DNA of 64,000 nucleotides from Achatina immaculata (lineage: Eukaryota > Mollusca > Gastropoda > Stylommatophora > Achatinidae): contig CM019700.1 in the NCBI GenBank assembly GCA_009760885.1, positions 3,070,993-3,134,992 of the forward strand, given 5' to 3'. Below, piece by piece: positions 10,876 to 23,234 of the stretch. The notes under the pieces were generated by a model, which saw only the letters and a list, made by a program, of their open reading frames with translations, was not told the origin of the DNA and searched no databases. Every line of letters starts with the position of its first letter. Within the stretch, counting starts at the first letter, position 1. The position numbers were made by a program, and so were the translations under genes.

Positions 10876-11583
10876 CAGTCCGTAAGAACAGCGAAGAGCA
10901 AAACCTGTATCTTAATGCAAAGAAAACTAAATTGATGATAGCTAACAAAACAAACAAGGCAGCTGAAATATGTATCAGTGAGAAAAAACTGGAAGAAGTG
11001 GAGAGTTTTGAATATCTTGGATCACTGCTAACTAATAATGGAGATACAGTGAGAGAAATTAAAAGGAGGACATCTATCGCTCTTCAGAAAGTAAAACAAA
11101 TAAAGAAGCTGTGGAGAGGAACAGACAAAACTACGAAAAAAAGATTTTTAAGGGCATGCATCTTTCCCATCGCAACATATGCCTGTGAGACCTGGACATT
11201 TAACAAAACAGCTGAGAAACACATAAATGCCTTTGAATGTAAATGCTACAGAAGAGTTCTTCAAATATCATGGACACAAAAAAGAACAAATATATCCATA
11301 CTACAAGAACTTAATATTGAAGAAGGCTGGCTAGTAAAGAGGATTAAAGAGAGAAAACTTAAATATTTTGGACACATTAAACGTCATGATAATCTAGAGA
11401 AAACCGTCTTGGTTGGGTACATAATAGGAAAAAGAGGAAGACCAAGGCGAAGATGGCTGCAAGACATCGTTGATGATCTGTAAATGGATGCATCAACAGC
11501 AGGGCATCTTGCTCACAACCGAGAGGCCTACAGGAGTGCTGTTAGGGAGGCAAAATTCCGCAAGGGACATTCAAATGACTGAC
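10849..11583 (+). pseudogene. Non-LTR reverse transcriptase C-terminal fragment with one internal stop
   Basis: About 240 codons of the end of a LINE reverse transcriptase and its tail. In order I see LNAKKTKLM, FEYLGSLLTNNGD, a basic stretch, CETWTFNK, YRRVLQISWT, RKLKYFGHIKRHDNLEK and GKRGRPRRRWLQDIVDDL. A TAA stop follows at 11481-11483, then in the same frame the usual tail LAHNREAYRSAVREAKFRKG. The minus-strand relative at 36440-36628 has a glutamate codon where this copy has TAA. The catalytic YADD motif lies upstream of the truncation and is absent. The frame is otherwise fully open, so the insertion is fairly recent, but it cannot move by itself. Confidence 0.88.
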
Positions 11584-11629
11584 ATCTGTAGGCAGTTTTT
11601 TTCTGCGGTATTACCAGCTTCGTCTTCAC

Positions 11630-12265
11630 ATCATCACTCCTGTCACAGTCACTTTCACATCATCACACTCACATCATCACTACTGTCACAGTCACCTTCA
11701 CATCATCACATTCACATCATCACTACTGTCACAGTCATCTTCACATCATCACATTCACATCATCACTACTGTCACAGTCACTTTCACATCATCACACTCA
11801 CATCATCACTACTGTCACAGTCACCTTCACATCATCACTACTGTCACAGTCACCTTCACATCATCACATTCACATCATCACTACTGTCACAGTCATCTTC
11901 ACATCATCACATTCATATCATCACTACTGTCACAGTCATCTTCACATCATCACATTCACATCATCACTACTGTCACAGTCATCTTCACATCATCACTACT
12001 GTCACAGTCACCTTCACATCATCACATTCACATCATCACTACTGTCACAGTCATCTTCACATCATCACATTCACATCATCACTACTGTCACAGTCATCTT
12101 CACATCATCACTACTTGCACAATCACCTTCACATCATCATTACTATCACACTCACTTTCACATTATTACTACTATCACAATCACCTTCATGTCATCACTA
12201 CTATCACACTCACATCATCACTACTGTCACAATCACCTTCACATCATCACTACTATCACAGCTTG
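11630..12265. repeat. TCA-rich minisatellite
   Basis: Irregular units mix ttcacatcatcacattcaca with catcactactgtcacagtca, giving a period near 43 bp with shorter variants. The long + frame rich in Ser/His is a by-product of the array. The array starts just after the LINE 3' end at 11583. A shortened copy recurs at 15190-15400. Confidence 0.93.
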
Positions 12266-13399
12266 ATTCAGAACCATTTCTTATACTTCACAATTGGTCG
12301 CTGAATGAACAATCTCATCCTCATTATCGATGGTAAGAACTTTTTTCTATTATCCACTTTTCCCGCGGTTAATGACCTACTCTGAAAGTATATCGTTGTA
12401 TAGAAAGCCTCTCTTGGCATACAGAATCTTTCAAAGTTACCACCTCATCATCATCATCATCATCAAGTCGCATGTTAGAGGTCTCTTTTCTCTTGGAGGG
12501 GTTGAAGAACCTGTCAAGAATGTGCCTCTTGACTGCGACCTGTCACATGATGACAGATGTGGCGCCAGGTTTCTGACTTTGAAACATTCTGGATTTGGGA
12601 TTTCCTGATAAAGGATATTCAGCTTGTATTGTTATTTTTTTTCCTCCTTCTGATCGACTTATCATAGTGTTGTGTGCGCGAAGTTCATGTCCTGCGTAGA
12701 TTGTAAAATCTCAGCCAGAATTCTGCACGTGGGGGCGGGTGCCTGGACCGTTCAGAGAATGTTGGAGTCTTTCCTCTTCTCTTTTTTTTTTTTTTTGTTG
12801 GACGATGATTTAATATATAAGAGAGAGGATCTGGAAGCGGCCTGGACTGACAAGCCAGGGCTAGAAGCTGGGACTTTGACAGGTACTTACAAGTTAGTGG
12901 CAAGCTTATCTTGGCTTGAACTGAAGTAGCTGCTGCTCTAGTTTCTCACAGCGAGGGACGGTGGTTCGATACTGGGGCCCTCCAGTCGGCTCAGTTCTAG
13001 AAATGGGTCCATGGCTCCTTCAGGAGATGAGGAAGAAGTGCTGGTCCGGGGGGGGGGGGGGAGGTATATGGAGCACATCATCCTGTGGCGTGTAGATAGA
13101 TCAAGGAAAGTGTGGACTGCTGTTCTCCTGTATAATTGAGTGACGTGACATGTTGACGTATTTGTTCTCATGTAGCTCCACTAAGACCAGCATACAAGAG
13201 ATAAATTAGTTTTACTTATTGTGCCGGCACTGGCACTGAGTCGTAAATTGCAGGAGCTGACAGAAAGCCGGATCCGTGCAGCAGTGTATTACGTGCCTGT
13301 CTGTCACTCGGAACTTTTCTGACACGTTTTCCCGCGTCACCGCCGTCACTGACTCACAGAACCCGTGGAGGAAAACTGGGACACAAGCCTGAAGAAGCG

Positions 13400-13735
13400 G
13401 GCGGCATCAAAAACATCGCATGCTTACACTAACTTGGTCCTGCTGGAGTCTCTGGAAACGACAAGGTCGACCGACTAGCAGCAAGGGCCAAACCCGAGGG
13501 CGTCATCGAAAAAGAATTACAGAAATCCGTCAAACAACTCGAAGAACAAATTCCCCCGCAACACACAGCTCACTGAGTTACATGCAGCCAGAGGCAGTGT
13601 GCCCCAACTAAATGCTGCATCACGCGCAACACACAACCAACACAACATTGGAATCATTTCCCTAAAAACGTTGAAGGACATCATGATGTCAGGGAGCGAA
13701 CACTTACGGGCATGTCCGGGGTATGATGAATGAAC
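13400..13735 (+). pseudogene. LINE RNase H remnant (duplication A, copy 1)
   Basis: The frame reads GVSGNDKVDRLAARAKPEGV, the end of an RNase H domain (G..GN..AD.LA). After a break comes ASRATHNQHNIGIISLKTLK, also seen at 3560-4212. Frameshifts and stops make it non-functional. Confidence 0.65.
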
Positions 13736-14021
13736 TCCCCCCAGGATAGCAACAGAGCTGGGCCCTTCACAGTTTACAACTACTTTTGTAATGTATCCAA
13801 GCCATTGCGTCAGTTCTGTTTGTTCTTTGATCTGTGTGGTTTATTTTTGGGACACTGAGAGAAATTAACCCACTGCACACGCCCACGGATGACATTTCGT
13901 TGTAAGGTTGGAATAATCCACGGAGTAATTTGAACCAAATTGCTTGGATTATTTTTATTTGTACGAGAAAACAGGTCACGCTTTGCGCTGTTCTCTCAAC
14001 AAGTTTGTTACCTTCCTTCTG

Positions 14022-14076
14022 ATTGGAAGGCAGCAGATCACGTGTGACGTCACGGGAGGTTTTGTAAGGTATATAA
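14022..14076 (+). promoter_or_regulatory. CCAAT / E-box / CRE / TATA promoter-like module, copy 1
   Basis: In order: an inverted CCAAT box (gattgg, 14021-14026), the E-box CACGTG (14039-14044), the perfect palindromic CRE TGACGTCA (14045-14052) and TATATAA (14070-14076). Order and spacing are those of a polymerase II core promoter firing rightwards near 14100. No convincing first exon follows, so the gene served is unknown. It could also be the promoter of a mobile element. Confidence 0.5.
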
Positions 14077-14684
14077 TGAGAGTCTCTGGGTTCGTTCTCA
14101 TCGATTTGTTCTAATAGAGGAAGTTTTGTTCTCATCGATTTGTTCCATCTATTAGAGGAAGTTTTGTTTCTTTATGTGTGTGTGTGTTTTTTTTTCCTTT
14201 TGAGTTTGTGTGGAAGGAAGGAAAGGCTGAGAAGTTTGTTTCATTCATCCATCTATTCATCGTACTCATCCCACCCACCTCCTCCTCATCATCATCCTCC
14301 TCCTCCTCCTCTTGTGTGACGTATGGTTGGAGAGTTTTATGATCATTTTCCACCCGCTGTCACACACAAGTCCCTGGCCCAGGTTGTCTTTTCTGAGTGT
14401 GTGTTTTTTGTGTGTACTTCCTTAAACATCTTGGTGCGTCAAATTCTTCCCTCACTCACTAAGTCTCCCTTACACACGCGCGCGCGCGCACACAACATAC
14501 CGTCTCCCTGGAACTCCGAGCTGGCAGCCGATGCTATGAAGATGGCGAGGCTGGGGGCCAGGTCATGGCGGCTGTTTTTTAAGTGTCTGAGTGCAGCTAA
14601 AAGCATGGGGGTGAGGGGTGTCCAGTACTTCTTTAAGAGACTCCACCACCATGAAGACTATGGCGTTCCCTGGCCCGTTAGCCA

Positions 14685-15190
14685 AGCTAGGCCTGTTACT
14701 AGGGGGTACCAAGCTAAGCCTGTTACTAGGGAGTACCAAGCTAAGCCTGTTACTAGGGGGTACCAAGCTAAGCCTGTTACTAGGGAGTACCAAGCTAAGT
14801 CTGTTACTAGGGGGTACCAAGCTAAGCCTGTTACTAGGGAGTACCAAGCTAAGCCTGTTACTAGGGGGTACCAAGCTAAGCCTGTTACTAGGGGGTACCA
14901 AGCTAAGCCTTTTACTAGGGGGGTACCAAGCTAAGTCTGTTACTAGGGAGTACCAAGCTAAGCCTGTTACTAGGGGGGTACCAAGCTAAGCCTGTTACTA
15001 GGGGGGTACCAAGCTAAGCCTGTTACTAGGCGGTGCCAAGCTAGGCCTGTTACTAGGGGGTACCAAGCTAGGCCTGTTATTAGGGGGGTACCAAGCTAGG
15101 CCTGTTACTAGGGAATACCAAGCTAGGCCTGTTACTAGGGGGTACCAAGCTAAGCCTGTTACTAGGGGGGTACCAAGCTAAGCCTGTTAC
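14685..15190. repeat. Minisatellite, 27-bp unit (duplication A, copy 1)
   Basis: The unit is gttactagggggtaccaagc plus taagcct (27 bp), with 26-28-bp variants through a changing G run. About 19 copies. Peptides such as PVTRGYQAK repeat only because 27 is a multiple of 3. Confidence 0.95.
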
Positions 15191-16549
15191 ATCATCACAC
15201 TCACAGTCACCTTCACATCATCACTACTGTCACAGTCATCTTCACATCATCACTACTTGCACAATCACCTTCACATCATCACTACTATCACACTCACTTT
15301 CACATCATTACTACTATCACAATCACCTTCATGTCATCACTACTATCACACTCACATCATCACTACTGTCACAATCACCTTCACATCATCACTACTATCA
15401 CAGCTTGATTCAGAACCATTTCTTATACTTCACAATTGGTCGCTGAATGAACAATCTCATCCTCATTATCGATGGTAAGAACTTTTTTCTATTATCCACT
15501 TTTCCCACGGTTAATGACCTACTCTGAAAGTATATCGTTGTATAGAAAGCCTTTCTTGGCATACAGAATCTTTCAAAGTTACCACCTCATCATCATCATC
15601 ATCATCAAGTCGCATGCTAGAGGTCTCTTTTCTCTTGGAGGGGTTGAAGAACCTGTCAAGAATGTGCCTCTTGACTGCGACCTGTCACGTGATGACAGAT
15701 GTGGCGCCAGGTTTCTGATTTTGACACATTCCGGATTTGGGATTTCCTGATAAAGGATATTCAGCTTGTATTGTTATTTTTTTCCTCCTTCTGATCGACT
15801 TATCATAGTTTTGTGTGCGCGAAGTTCATGTCCTACGTAGATTGTAAAATCTCAGCCAGAATTCTGCACGTGGAGGCGGGCGCCTGGACCGTTCAGAGAA
15901 TGTTGGAGTCTTTCCTCTTCTCTTCTCTTTTTTTTTTTTTTGTTGGACGATGATTTAATATATAAGAGAGAGGATCTGGAAGCGGCCTGGACTGACAAGC
16001 CAGGGCTAGAAGCTGGGACTTTGACAGGTACTTACAAGTTAGTGGCAAGCTTATCTTGGCTTGAACTGAAGTAGCTGCTGCTCTAGTTTCTCACAGCAAG
16101 GGGCGGTGGTTCGATACCGGGGCCCTCCAGTCGGCTCAGTTCTAGAAATGGGTCCATGGCTCCTTCAGGAGATGAGGAAGAAGTGCTGGTCTGGGGGGGG
16201 GGGAGGGAGGTATATGGAGCACATCATCCTGTGGCGTGTAGATAGATCAGGGAAAGTGTGGACTGCTGTTCTCCTGTATAACTGAGTCACGTGACATGTT
16301 GACGTATTTGTTCTCCTGTAGCTCCACTACGACCAGCATACAAGAGTTAAATTAGTCAGTTCTACTTATCGCACCGGCACTGGCACTGAGTCGTAAATTG
16401 CAGGAGCTGACAGAAAGCCGGATCCGTGCAGCAGTGTATTACGTGCCTGTCTGTCACTCGGAACTTTTCTGATACGTTTTCCCGCGTCACCGCCGTCACT
16501 GACTCACAGAACCCGTGGAGGAAAACTGGGACACAAGCCTGAAGAAGCG

Positions 16550-16885
16550 GACTACATCAGAAACATCGCATGCTTACACTAACTTGGTCCTGCTGGAGTC
16601 TGTGGAAACGACAAGGTCGACCGACTAGCAGCAAGGGCCAAACCGGAGGGCCTCATCGAAAAGGAATTACAGAAATCCGTCAAACAACAACTCGAGGAAC
16701 AAATTCCCCCAACACACAGCTCACTGAGTTACATGCAGCCAGAGGCAGTGTGTCCCAACTAAATGCTGCATCACGCGCAACACACAACCGACACAACATT
16801 GGAATCATTTCCCTAAAAACATTGAAGGACATCATGATGTCAGGGAGCGAACACTTACGGGCATGTCCGGGGTATGATGAATGAA
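16550..16885 (+). pseudogene. LINE RNase H remnant (duplication A, copy 2)
   Basis: Second copy of the remnant at 13400-13735. GVCGNDKVDRLAARAKPEGL and ASRATHNRHNIGIISLKTLK are readable, with a frame break between them. Confidence 0.65.
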
Positions 16886-17171
16886 CTCCCTCCAGGATAG
16901 CAACAGAGCTGGGCCCTTCACAGTTTACAACTACTTTTGTCATGTATCCAAGCCATTGCGTCAGTTCTGTTTGTTCTTTGATCTGTGTGGTTTATTTTTG
17001 GGACACTGAGAGAAATAAACCCACTGCACACGCCCACGGATGACATTTCGTTGTAAGGTTGGAGTAATCCACGGAGTAATTTGAACCAAATTGCTTGGAT
17101 TATTTTTATTTGTACGAGAAAACAGGTCACGCTTTGCGCTGTTCTCTCAACAAGTTTGTTACCTTCCTTCT

Positions 17172-17227
17172 GATTGGAGGGCAGCAGATCACGTGTGACG
17201 TCACGGGAGGTTTTGTAAGGTATATAA
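17172..17227 (+). promoter_or_regulatory. CCAAT / E-box / CRE / TATA promoter-like module, copy 2
   Basis: The same elements as copy 1: gattgg 17172-17177, CACGTG 17190-17195, TGACGTCA 17196-17203 and TATATAA 17221-17227. All core motifs are unchanged in the duplicate. Confidence 0.5.
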
Positions 17228-17824
17228 TGAGAGTCTCTGGGTTCGTTCTCATCGATTTGTTCTAATAGAGGAAGTTTTGTTCTCATCGATTTGTTCCATC
17301 TATTAGAGGAAGTTTTGTTTCTTTATGTGTGTGTGTGTTTTTTTTTTCTTTTGAGTTTGTGTGGAAGGAAGGAAAGGCTGAGAAGTTTGTTTCATTCATC
17401 CATCTATTCATCGTACTCATCCCACCCACCTCCTCATCATCATCATCCTCCTCCTCCTCCTCCTCTTGTGTGACGTATGGTTGGAGAGTTTTATGATCAT
17501 TTTCCACCCGCTGTCACACACAAGTCCCTGGCCCAGGTTGTCTTTTCTGAGTGTGTGTACTTCCTTAAACATCTTGGTGCGTCAAATTCTCCCCTCACTC
17601 ACTAAGTCTCCCTCACACACGCGCGCGCACAAAATATCGTCTCCCTGGAACTCCGAGCTGGCAGCTGATGCTGTGAAGATGGCGAGGCTGGGGGCCAGGT
17701 CATGGCGGCTGTTTTTTTAAGTGTCTGAGTGCAGCTAAAAGCATGGGAGTGGGGGGTGGGGGTGTGCAGTACTTCTTTAAGAGACTCCACCACCATGAAG
17801 ACTGTGGCGTTCTCTGGCCCGTTA

Positions 17825-18556
17825 GCCAGGCTAGGCCTGTTACTAGGGGTACCAAGCTAAGCCTGTTACTAGGGGTACCAAGCTAAGCCTGTTACTAGGG
17901 AGTACCAAGCTAAGCCTGTTACTAGGGAGTACCAAGCTAGGCCTGTTACTAGGGGGTACCAAGCTAAGCCTGTTACTAGGGAGTACCAAGCTAAGCCTGT
18001 TACTAGGGGATACTAAGCTAAGCCTGTTACTAGGGGGTACCAAGCTAAGCCTGTTACTAGGGGGTACCAAGCTAGGACTGTTACTAGGGGTACCAAGCTA
18101 GGCCTGTTACTAGGGGGTACCAAGCTAGGCCTGTTACTAGGGAGTACCAAGCTAAGCCTGTTACTAGGGGGTACCAAGCTAGGCCTGTTACTAGGAGGTA
18201 CCAAGCTAGGCCTGTTACTAGGGAGTACCAAGCTAAGTCTGTTACTAGGGGTACCAAGCTAAGCCTGTTACTAGGGAGTACCAAGCTAGGCCTGTTACTA
18301 GGGGGTACCAAGCTAAGCCTGTTACTAGGGGCACCAAGCTGAGCCTGTTACTAGGGAGTACCAAGCTAAGCCTGTTACTAGGGGGTACCAAGCTAAGCCT
18401 GTTACTAGGGGGTACCAAGCTAGGCCTGTTACTAGGGGTACCAAGCTAAGCCTGTTACTAGGGAGAACCAAGCTAAGCCTGTTACTAGGGAGTACCAAGC
18501 TAAGCCTGTTACTAGGGGTGCCAAGCTAGGCCTGTTACTAGGGGTACCAAGCTAGG
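17825..18556. repeat. Minisatellite, 27-bp unit (duplication A, copy 2)
   Basis: The same unit as 14685-15190, about 27 copies, with G-run length variants (gggg, gggag, ggggg). Confidence 0.95.
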
Positions 18557-19520
18557 CGGGCACGGCTGGCTGTCGCCCCGATACACAGCGTATAAAACAG
18601 AATGTACCAGTTCTTTCGGTCTAGTGCTGACATGGCCATCATGAACTGGCCACCATTTTGTTGCTTACGCAAACTTAACGTATATAATGTATAGAACACT
18701 TCAGCTTATCTTCTCAGCCGTATTTCACGCACACAATGACCGAAATCTTTCGTTACACAGTATTTGTATTTATTTATTTGCTCTCTCACAACGCCGTTAC
18801 TCACATTTTTGTAGTGTTCCTCACTGAGGATCTTGATACCTGGCGCGGGGGTCGAGCTGCCCGTCCCCACCCCCACCCCACCCCACATTATATCATCTCC
18901 CAGGCCTCGTGACAGGCAGCTGTAGCAGGGCCTCGGGAGTCACCTTGAGCACCGAACTCGCTGGTCCTACGGGGGTGTGGGGGGGGGGGGGTGAGGGGAG
19001 GACACTGACAGTAGATGCTGGACAAAAGATCTGACCAGTCTCGCTCATGGCTCTGAACTTAAACCTCCGTTTTAACAGCTACCAGCAGGTAAGAGAGAGG
19101 GAGGGAGAGAGAAAGAGAGAGGAGATAGAGAGAAAGAGAAAACACATCCACATCTTCCACTCAGGTACATGACATTTAACCCCTCATATAAGACCCAGGA
19201 TAGACTCCCCTGAAAACAGCACGGAAAGATAAATTAGAACAAATAAAATAAGATTTTTGTAAACACAAAAAAAGTGAATAAATTACCATACAAAGTCATT
19301 GTTGTCCCCCCCCCCCCCCCCCCCCCGCGCGCTTATCTGCCCCTGACCAGAAGTTGGTAGCTTTAAGGTACATTACTCACGATCACGTGATGACTCATTG
19401 CTTACCGTTCATGATGTGCTCACGTAATTGTATGTTTATATGGATGAGATTACTGGCTAATCTGAGTAGCAGTCACTTGTGGATTAATCCAGTTTAGCAA
19501 GAGTTTCCATCCCGCAGTCC

Positions 19521-19553
<33 letters not shown>

Positions 19554-19857
19554 AGTAACACGTATATTTGTATGAGAGAGAAAGAGAGAAAGAGACAGAC
19601 AGAAGTAACAATTTTGAATGAGAGAGAAGAGAGAGACACAGACATAAGTAATACATGTTTGAATGACAGAATCTGACAAAATACAGTAATCTCCAGAAGA
19701 CTGTCCAAGATGGCGGCCTGTGAAAGATACTGATATACCGTCCCCCGAGCTTGAACTATACACATAAAACACGGAACTCTGGACAGAAGCTGGCAGCTGG
19801 GAGTGTCTCCACTGTTTACCCGAGCCTAGTGTTCTTATTGTTGCTGTCTTCTCCCAG

Positions 19858-19931
19858 AGAACTGAGAACAGGCTGTTAGTAACAGCGGAAGCTGTGAAGA
19901 TGTTGAAGCAAAGTCTCATATTCAAGTGAAA
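19858..19931 (+). pseudogene. Damaged copy of candidate NPDC1 exon z
   Basis: This corresponds to 29550-29624 but contains an in-frame TGA (aactgagaa for aaccaagag) and a one-base deletion (gaagcaaag for gaagcacaag), so it is 74 rather than 75 nt. The acceptor (tcttctcccag) and the donor gtgagc remain. Confidence 0.5.
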
Positions 19932-19992
19932 GTGAGCTATTCAAGTCCTAGAGTGCTTGTCCCCCCTCTAAAAAAAAACAAAACAAAGCTCC

Positions 19993-20250
19993 GGCCTTTT
20001 CCACATACTTCCTTGGGGGCACATTATGCCCTTACCTGCTCCAGCCTTTTCTACATACTTCCTTGGGGGCACACTATGCCCTGACCCACTCCGGCCTTTT
20101 CCACATACTTCCTTGGGGGCACATTATGCCCTGACCCGCTCCGGCCTTTTCCACATACTTCCTTGGGGGCACATTATGCCCTGACCCACTCCGGCCTTTT
20201 CCACATACTTCCTTGGGGGCACATTATGCCCTGACCCGCTCCGGCCTATC
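19993..20250. repeat. Minisatellite, 50-bp unit, 5 copies (B copy 1)
   Basis: The unit contains acatacttccttgggggcac followed by attatgccctgacccgctcc. The other two copies of duplication B have 12 units each. Confidence 0.95.
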
Positions 20251-21888
20251 CTGTCCTATCAGACGAGCTGAACCAGTTGGTGGGCGCACTGACAGAGGAG
20301 GTGAGACAGGGTCTTGGCCAGCTGTGGCTCGCTGACACCGTGTCTTGGCACTAAACATAGACATGTTCGCTCACTGACGTCCGTGTGGAGAAAGAATGGC
20401 CGACTTCCGCCAGCAACATCGAAAACTCGGACGTCAGAGAAGACCTTCTTTTTCATTTTTATTTTCCTTTGCTTGTCGTTAATGTTGTGGATGAGACCAC
20501 GTGACTGTGGCTTTCACTGGCTGGCGGTTGTCAAACACAGACTTGTAGCACATCCATAAATATTCATGAGCTCTTATAAAGTATGTCAACGTGGGTTCGG
20601 TGTCTCGACGGTTTGCGTACGTGTGAGCAAAGTTCACGAGGGACTCTCATGAGAAAGAAGCTCACGCGCACATCACTGTCATGACTCACACCAACCCGCG
20701 TGTACAGTCGGCCATGGTGCTCCAGATGTTGAGGTTCATCACTTGTTCTGACCGTTTTCTGTAGATTATTCTAGGTCAGGTGGTAGTACAGAGCAGAACG
20801 ACGAAATACAGCCAGTGTTCATCCACGTTTTCACGCACACAATGACCGAAATCTTTCGTTACACAGTATTTGTATTTATTTATTTGCTCTCTCACAACGC
20901 CGTTACTCACATTTTTGTAGTGTTCCTCACTGAGGAGCTTGATACCTGGCCCGGGGGTCCAGCTGCCCGTCCCCACCCCCACCCCACCCCACATTATATC
21001 ATCTCCCAGGCCTCGTGACAGGCAGCTGTAGCAGGGCCTCGGGAGTCACCTTGAGCACCGAACTCGCTGGTCCTACGGGGGTGGGAGGGGGAGGGGAGGA
21101 CACTGACAGTAGATGCTGGACAAAAGATCTGACCAGTCTCGCTCATGGCTCTGAACTTAAACCTCCGTTTTAACAGCTACCAGCAGGTAAGAGAGAGGGA
21201 GAGAGAGGAGAGAGAGAGAGAGAGATAGAGAGAAAGAGAAAACACATCCACATCTTCCACTCAGGTACATGACATTTAACCCCTCATATAAGACCCAGGA
21301 TAGACTCCCCTGAAAACAGCACGGAAAGATAAATTAGAACAAATAAAATAAGATTTTTGTAAACAAAAAAAAAGTGAATAAATTACCATATAAAGTCATT
21401 GTTCCCCCCCCCCCGCGCTTATCTGCCCCTGACCAGAAGTTGGTAGCTTTAAGGTACATTACTCACGATCACGTGATGACTCATTGCTTACCGTTCATGA
21501 TGTGCTCACGTAATTGTATGTTTATATGGATGAGATTACTGGCTAATCTGGGTAGCCGTCACTCGTGGATTAATCCAGTTTAGCAAGAGTTTCCATCCCG
21601 CAGTCCAGAGAGAGAGAGAGAGAGTCAGAAGTAACACGTATATTTGTGTGAGAGAGAAGGAGAGAAAGAGACAGACATAAGTAATACATGTTTGAATGAC
21701 AGAATCTGACAAAATACAGTAATCTCCAGAAGACTGTCCAAGATGGCGGCCTGTGAAAGTTACTGATATACCGTCCCCCGAGCTTGAACTATACACATAA
21801 AACACGGAACTCTGGACAGAAGCTGGCAGCTGGGATGTCTCCACTGTTTACCCGAGCCTAGTGTTCTTATTGTTGCTGTTTCTCCCAG

Positions 21889-21963
21889 AGAACCAAGAGC
21901 AGGCTGTTAGTAACAGCGGAAGCTGTGAAGATGTTGAAGCACAAGTCTCATATTCAAGTGAAA
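21889..21963 (+). CDS. Candidate NPDC1 exon z, duplicate copy
   Basis: Identical in structure to 29550-29624: acceptor tgtttctcccag, 75 nt, open reading frame, donor gtgagc, splice phase 1 at both ends. As it lies in the earlier copy of the large duplication, its use in transcripts is uncertain. Confidence 0.35.
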
Positions 21964-22017
21964 GTGAGCTATTCAAGTCCTAGAGGCTTGTCCCCCCTCT
22001 AAAAAAAACAAAACAAA

Positions 22018-22628
22018 GCTCCGGCCTTTTCCATATACTTCCTTGGGGGCACATTATGCCCTTCCCTGCTCCAGCCTTTTCCATATACTTCCTTGGGGGC
22101 ACATTATGCCCTGACCCGCTCCAGCCTTTTCTACATACTTCCTTGGGGGCACATTATGCCCTGACCCGCTCCAGCCTTTTCCACATACTTCCTTGGGGGC
22201 ACACTATGCCCTGACCCGCTCCAGCCTTTTCTACATACTTCCTTGGGGGCACACTATGCCCTGACCCGCTCCAGCCTTTTCTACATACTTCCTTGGGGGC
22301 ACACTATGCCCTGACCCGCTCCAGCCTTTTCTACATACTTCCTTGGGGGCACACTATGCCCTGACCCGCTCCAGCCTTTTCTACATACTTCCTTGGGGGC
22401 ACACTATGCCCTGACCCGCTCCAGCCTTTTCTACATACTTCCTTGGGGGCACACTATGCCCTGACCCGCTCCGGCCTTTTCTACATACTTCCTTGGGGGC
22501 ACACTATGCCCTGACCCGCTCCAGCCTTTTCTACATACTTCCTTGGGGGCACATTATGCCCTGACCCGCTCCGGCCTTTTCTACATACTTCCTTGGGGGC
22601 ACATTATGCCCTGACCCGCTCCGGCCTA
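22018..22628. repeat. Minisatellite, 50-bp unit, 12 copies (B copy 2)
   Basis: The same unit as 19993-20250. The order of variant units (ccatata, ctacata, cactatg, cattatg) matches 29682-30291 unit by unit. Confidence 0.95.
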
Positions 22629-23234
22629 TCCTGTCCTATTAGACGAGCTGAACCAGTTGGTGGGCGCACTGACAGAGGAGGTGAGACAGGGTCTTGGCCA
22701 GCTGTAGCTCGCTGACACCGTGTCTTGGCACTAAACATAGACATGTTTGCTCACTGACGTCCATGTGGAGAAAGAATGGCCGACTTCCGCCAGCAACATC
22801 GAAAACTCGGACGTCAGAGAAGACCTTCTTTTTCATTTTTATTTTCCTTTGCTTGTCGTTAATGTTGTGGATGAGACCACGTGACTGTGGCTTTCACTGG
22901 CTGGCGGTTGTCAAACACAGACTTGTAGCACATCCATAATATTCATGAGCTCTTATAAAGTATGTCAACGTGGGTTCGGTGTCTCGACGGTTTGCGTACG
23001 TGTGAGCAAAGTTCACGAGGGACTCTCATGAGAAAGAAGCTCACGCGCACATCACTGTCATGACTCACACCAACCCGCGTGTACAGTCGGCCATGGTGCT
23101 CCAGATGTTGAGGTTCATCACTTGTTCTGACCGTTTTCTGTAGATTATTCTAGGTCAGGTGGTAGTACAGAGCAGGAACGACGAAATACAGCCATGTTCA
23201 TCCACGTTTTGTAGAGCCGAGCATTGAAAAAGCT

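Larger units (their letters stand above)
12105..15190. repeat. Segmental duplication A, copy 1
   Basis: Sequence from the end of the TCA array through a 27-bp minisatellite recurs at 15247-18556, about 3.14-3.15 kb further on and nearly identical. The copy ends abruptly inside its 27-bp array at about 15190, where TCA-array sequence resumes, so the junction joins two repeat arrays. The unit holds an RNase H remnant and a promoter-like module. Confidence 0.93.
15190..18556. repeat. Segmental duplication A, copy 2
   Basis: Near-identical to 12105-15190 and in direct orientation. It contains a shortened TCA array at 15190-15400, the same poly-T, microsatellite and LINE remnant blocks, and a longer 27-bp array at its end. 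Differences are single substitutions and short indels, so the duplication is recent. Confidence 0.93.
18596..20828. repeat. Segmental duplication B, copy 1
   Basis: Sequence from about 18726 (cacgcacacaatgaccgaaa) to 20828 recurs at 20829-23210 and 28493-30890. The junction at 20828/20829 joins the end of copy 1 (atccacgttt) to the start of copy 2 (cacgcacac) across the shared cacg. This copy is the most diverged and has only five units of the 50-bp array. Confidence 0.92.
20829..23210. repeat. Segmental duplication B, copy 2
   Basis: Nearly identical to 28493-30890, including 12 units in the 50-bp array in both. It is the left part of a larger duplicated block of about 7 kb (20829-27787 against 28493-35315). 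It carries several single-base deletions relative to the right copy, for example near 21834, 22937 and 23193. Confidence 0.93.

Noticed and set aside
14542..14700. A possible first exon starting MARLGARSWRLFF with a donor-like gtgagg
   Set aside because: Not convincing as a signal peptide, and the other two copies (about 17690 and 27870) are frameshifted by an extra T.
22694..22939. An 81-codon frame kept in three copies (20314, 22694, 30356)
   Set aside because: Kept only because the segment was recently duplicated; no motif or splice context.
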